Below, piece after piece: positions 61,459-64,000 of a DNA stretch of 64,000 nucleotides; within the stretch, counting starts at the first letter, position 1, and each line of letters opens with the position of its first letter. This DNA is from Hyphomonas sp. L-53-1-40 (lineage in GTDB: Bacteria > Pseudomonadota > Alphaproteobacteria > Caulobacterales > Hyphomonadaceae): the NCBI RefSeq assembly GCF_000682775.1, contig NZ_AWFI01000001.1:124001-188000 (forward strand). The letters are read 5' to 3'. Made by a program: the position numbers and the translations under genes. The notes under the pieces were generated by a model that was given only the letters and a program-made list of their open reading frames with translations, was not told the origin of the DNA and searched no databases.

Positions 61459-61946
61459 CTGCCCGAAGGCGTACCGGCTGTCAGTTCTTTCACGAATTTG
61501 CGGGCAAACCGGTCAGAGGCGCGCTTGGCGTCCTGCCAGGTGGAGATGCCGGCATAGCGGATATCATTCTCGTACCAGTCATAGGTCAGGTCGCCTGTCG
61601 CTTTGCCGCTGGCATCAAAGGCCGTTGCTGACAGTTTCATGCCGCCAATGCTTTTGGAGTCGCCATAATCAAGGCCCGGCGTATCGCCCAATTGCTTGAA
61701 CGTCGGCTTGTTGGGCTTGGCGTCAAGGATGGTCACATCAATGCGGGCTATGTCGAGCCCGGCCTTGCCGAGTTCGCGGGTCAGGTCTTCCTGCACTTCT
61801 TCTATCAGGTAATCAGCTTCACGCATGCCATATTCATCGTTCAGCTCCTCGGTGAATTCCGGGCTGAAGGTGACATTGATTTCGCCTGCGAGCGCGGCCG
61901 GGGCGGCCAGCAAGGCTAGGGCGGCGAGGGGAACTAGTCGTTTCAT
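61455..61946 (-). CDS. Exported protein of unknown function
   Basis: 163 residues. Signal peptide MKRLVPLAALALLAAPAALAG, then INVTFSPEFTEELNDEYGMREADYLIEEVQEDLTREL. The IDVTILDAKPNKPTF and YDWYENDIRYAG segments look like an alternating strand/helix periplasmic domain, with some likeness to DUF3016 proteins that I cannot confirm. Overlaps the queD-like gene by 4 bases tail-to-tail. Confidence 0.7.
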   Translation of the reverse strand: MKRLVPLAALALLAAPAALAGEINVTFSPEFTEELNDEYGMREADYLIEEVQEDLTRELGKAGLDIARIDVTILDAKPNKPTFKQLGDTPGLDYGDSKSIGGMKLSATAFDASGKATGDLTYDWYENDIRYAGISTWQDAKRASDRFARKFVKELTAGTPSGS

Positions 61947-62043
61947 CGAAGTCTCTCCAAAACTGCTATAGATTCATCCTACCACGCTGCCCATGCCCGT
62001 AGAAGTCACAGGCCTGTGAGCGTGGAGTGCGCCTGTCAGGGGT

Positions 62044-62355
62044 TCAAACACTGCCTTCCTGCTCGACCACAAGGATGCGGGCTTCACCCCGGGGGTGAGC
62101 GACATGTTCGCATCCAATCCCGGCGAAGAAAATGTCTCCTGTTTCCAGCGTCACGATCTTCTCTGCACCGTCTTCGCGGTAGTGCATGTCCACGATCCCA
62201 TCGAGGACCGCGAACACCTCCTCGCCCTCATTGACGTGCCAGATATAGGGCTGGTCGGTCCAGTGAAGGCGTGTGGTGATCCCGTCCATGTTTGCGACAT
62301 TGATCGCACCCCAGGCCTTGGGCGCGGTAAACGCCTTGCCGCGGATAACTTGCAT
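62044..62355 (-). CDS. Cupin domain protein
   Basis: 103 residues from ATG 62353-62355 (MQVIRGKAFTAPKAWGAINV). Cupin motif 1 region YIWHVNEGEEVFAVLDGIVDM and motif 2 TLETGDIFFAGIGCEHVAHPRGEA contain the expected metal ligands (H, E, H). Small single-domain cupin of unknown substrate; next to a pirin, itself a bicupin. Confidence 0.85.
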   Translation of the reverse strand: MQVIRGKAFTAPKAWGAINVANMDGITTRLHWTDQPYIWHVNEGEEVFAVLDGIVDMHYREDGAEKIVTLETGDIFFAGIGCEHVAHPRGEARILVVEQEGSV

Positions 62356-62437
62356 CGTGTGACCTCCCACAACCAATAAGACCGAGCCGCATTGCGCTGC
62401 GGCCCGGTCTTCGAAGTAACGTGGCCGGAGGCAGAGA

Positions 62438-63133
62438 TCAAACCGTGTCGACGAACACGATCTCGGCGTCGGCAATGCCCTTCACTGTCAGGGTCTCGGG
62501 GCCGGTGATGGCGGCCCCGTCGCGTCCGGTCATGACAATGCCGTTCAACTCGACAGATCCGTCGGCCAGCACCAGATATCCATGACGGCCTTCCTTCACT
62601 TCATAGGTCAGCGTTTCGCCTTCCTTCAGTGTCGCGCCGAGCACATTGGCGTCCTGATTGATGACGAGGCTGTCGTCTGCGCCGTCACCTGAGGCCAGCA
62701 CCGCCCAATTGCCGGACCGTTCCCCTTTGGGAAATTTCCGGGCGCCCCAACCAGGCTTGCCGCCTGCTTCACGCGGCAGGATCCAGATCTGGAACAGGGT
62801 GGTTTCCTCGTCTTCGGCGTTCCACTCGGAATGCTGCACACCGTCGCCAGCGCTCATGACCTGGACGTCCCCGGCCTCGGTACGGCCGGTATTGCCCATG
62901 GAATCCTTGTGCGTGATCGCGCCTGTGCGGACATAGGTGATGATTTCCATCGACTGGTGCCCGTGGGGGGGGAAGCCGGTATGCGGCTGGATCGTGTCGT
63001 CATTCCAGACGCGCAAGGCGCCTTCGCCCATGCGCTCCGGGTCGTGATATCCGGAAAAGGAGAAATGGTAATTGGCGTTCAGCCAGTCATTCTGGAACCG
63101 GCCGAGCTGTTTGAAGGGTCTGTGTTCAATCAT
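62438..63133 (-). CDS. Pirin family protein (YhhW-like quercetinase type)
   Basis: 231 residues from ATG 63131-63133, preceded by AAAGGAAATC. Pirin N-terminal cupin with HTGFPPHGHQSMEIITYVRTGAITHKDSMGNTGRTEAGDVQVMSAGDGVQHSEWN and its iron ligands HxH, E, H; the C-terminal cupin is degenerate. Members show quercetin 2,3-dioxygenase activity. Length is typical of the short YhhW group. Divergent from the deacetylase gene, 137 bases between starts. Confidence 0.93.
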   Translation of the reverse strand: MIEHRPFKQLGRFQNDWLNANYHFSFSGYHDPERMGEGALRVWNDDTIQPHTGFPPHGHQSMEIITYVRTGAITHKDSMGNTGRTEAGDVQVMSAGDGVQHSEWNAEDEETTLFQIWILPREAGGKPGWGARKFPKGERSGNWAVLASGDGADDSLVINQDANVLGATLKEGETLTYEVKEGRHGYLVLADGSVELNGIVMTGRDGAAITGPETLTVKGIADAEIVFVDTV

Positions 63134-63270
63134 GGCGATTTCCTTTCGCGCTCGTGTTGCAGCGAATATGACGCGTCCGGGCGCTGCCTGTAGATTGCGG
63201 CCAGCCATCACACCTATGCATGCCGTGCATAAGTGGAAACGGGCCCGAAACCCGCTAGGTTCCGCCCGAT

Positions 63271-64000
63271 ATGACACTGCCCATTATCCACCATCTCGAT
63301 TATGACGCGAAAACGGTCGCCGATGACCATCGCTTCCCGATGCGCAAATATGCGCTCGTGGCCGAATTTCTCCGCGACGCGGGCCACAATTTCATAGCGC
63401 CGGAGGCCGCGCTGGAAGACTGGCTGCACCTCGCGCATGACGAGGCCTATGTCAGCGCCATCATGACCCAGACGCTGGACGCGAAGGCCGCGCGCAAGGT
63501 CGGGTTCGAGATCACGCCCGCCATTGCCCGGCGCTCGGCTGCATCGGTCGGCGGCACATGTCTCGCCGCGCGCCTTGCTCTGGAGCAGGGGGCCGCTGTG
63601 AACCTTGCCGGCGGCAGCCATCATGCCGGGCCCGAGTGTTCAACGATGTCGGCGTTGCCGGAAAGCTCTTGCTGGAAACGAAGGAAGTGCGCCGTGTGGC
63701 GGTCATCGATTGCGACGTCCATCATGGCGACGGCACGGCGCTGATCTTCCGCTATGATCCGCGCGTCTTCACCGCCTCGCTGCATTGCGAACAGAACTGG
63801 CCGCGCGAGAAGCCGCCCTCTGATCTGGACATCGGCCTGCCGAAGGGCACGGGCGATGCCGCCTATCTGGCCGTGCTGGAAGACTTGGTCGAGGCCGCGC
63901 TCGGCACATCGCCGGATATCGTCTTCTACAATGCCGGGGTCGATCCGCATGCAGAAGACCGTCTGGGCCTTTTGTCCCTCAGCGATGAGGGGCTGCGCGC
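63271..64000 (+). pseudogene. Histone deacetylase-like protein, frameshifted, cut by the window end
   Basis: The frame from ATG 63271 reads the HDAC-family N terminus through GGSHHAGPE (to 63636), then changes to nonsense and stops at 63744. From 63639 a second frame continues the same protein: FNDVGVAGKLLLETKEVRRVAVIDCDVHHGDGTALIF and NAGVDPHAEDRLG, up to the edge. The missing family segment is GAGFC plus one base of the next codon: 16 bases, exactly what the frame shift requires. Zn ligands D, H (IDCDVHH) and D (GVDPH) lie in the second part. A disabled gene or a sequence error; the protein would deacetylate acetylpolyamines or similar amides. Confidence 0.8.

Overview
The window looks like chromosomal DNA from an alphaproteobacterium of the Caulobacterales/Hyphomonadaceae type. 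The evidence is gene content (ctrA, sciP, a condensed fli operon, a type A rnpB, a long RpoD with an acidic insert, GGAAC-N16/17-CGTT stress promoters, GANTC sites upstream of ctrA) and the GC-rich, densely packed genes with many 1-4 base overlaps. The family assignment is inference. I see no rRNA, no convincing tRNA, no CRISPR array, no insertion sequence and no phage module.

Layout. 1-2.4 kb: carboxynorspermidine polyamine synthesis (nspC fragment and the synthase) with a GNAT gene between them, then a small gene behind two Fur-like boxes. 2.5-13.8 kb: argF, a divergent MFS/radical SAM pair, hslO, a phospholipid synthase-like gene, a NUDIX gene, a CaCA antiporter/SDR/threonine aldolase operon, and a leftward RnfD-like/DUF2330 operon. 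13.9-16.2 kb: a DUF2959 lipoprotein, a 686-base gap with a stress promoter and a strongly folded RNA candidate, DUF1428, and rnpB on the minus strand. 16.3-28.1 kb: flavoprotein, LMW phosphatase-like protein, YihY, AmpD, EamA, a four-gene block (membrane protein, methyltransferase, DUF3445, EVE), a GH3 glycosidase, a TetR regulator with a perfect operator, and a 2OG oxygenase.

28.2-35.3 kb is the macromolecular synthesis region: carA divergent from yqeY, a stress-promoter-driven PRC-barrel lipoprotein, dnaG and rpoD. 35.3-49.4 kb holds metY, a YpfJ protease, yjbQ, a flavodoxin-fold oxidoreductase, an orphan lipoprotein, panD behind a 19-bp palindrome, an LLM oxidoreductase, an S9 peptidase, lgt with a MidA-type methyltransferase, ubiK, and ybjN-proC-TetR-phosphotransferase.

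49.6-55.1 kb is the most coherent block: sciP, an abbreviated fliF, fliG, fliH/flbE, fliN, flhF, flhG and ctrA, all rightward. It couples the cell-cycle master regulator and its antagonist with flagellar base and placement genes. 55.2-64 kb holds recR, a PQQ-type sugar dehydrogenase, a large TonB-dependent receptor, queC, a queD-like gene, an exported protein, a cupin, a pirin, and a histone-deacetylase-like gene with an apparent 16-base deletion that runs off the window.

The observations I rate highest are the GGAAC/CGTT promoter directly upstream of a nearly gap-free four-way-junction RNA candidate (14696-14922), the 225-residue FliF, and the FlhF with altered GTPase motifs. All functions are read from sequence patterns; no database search was run.
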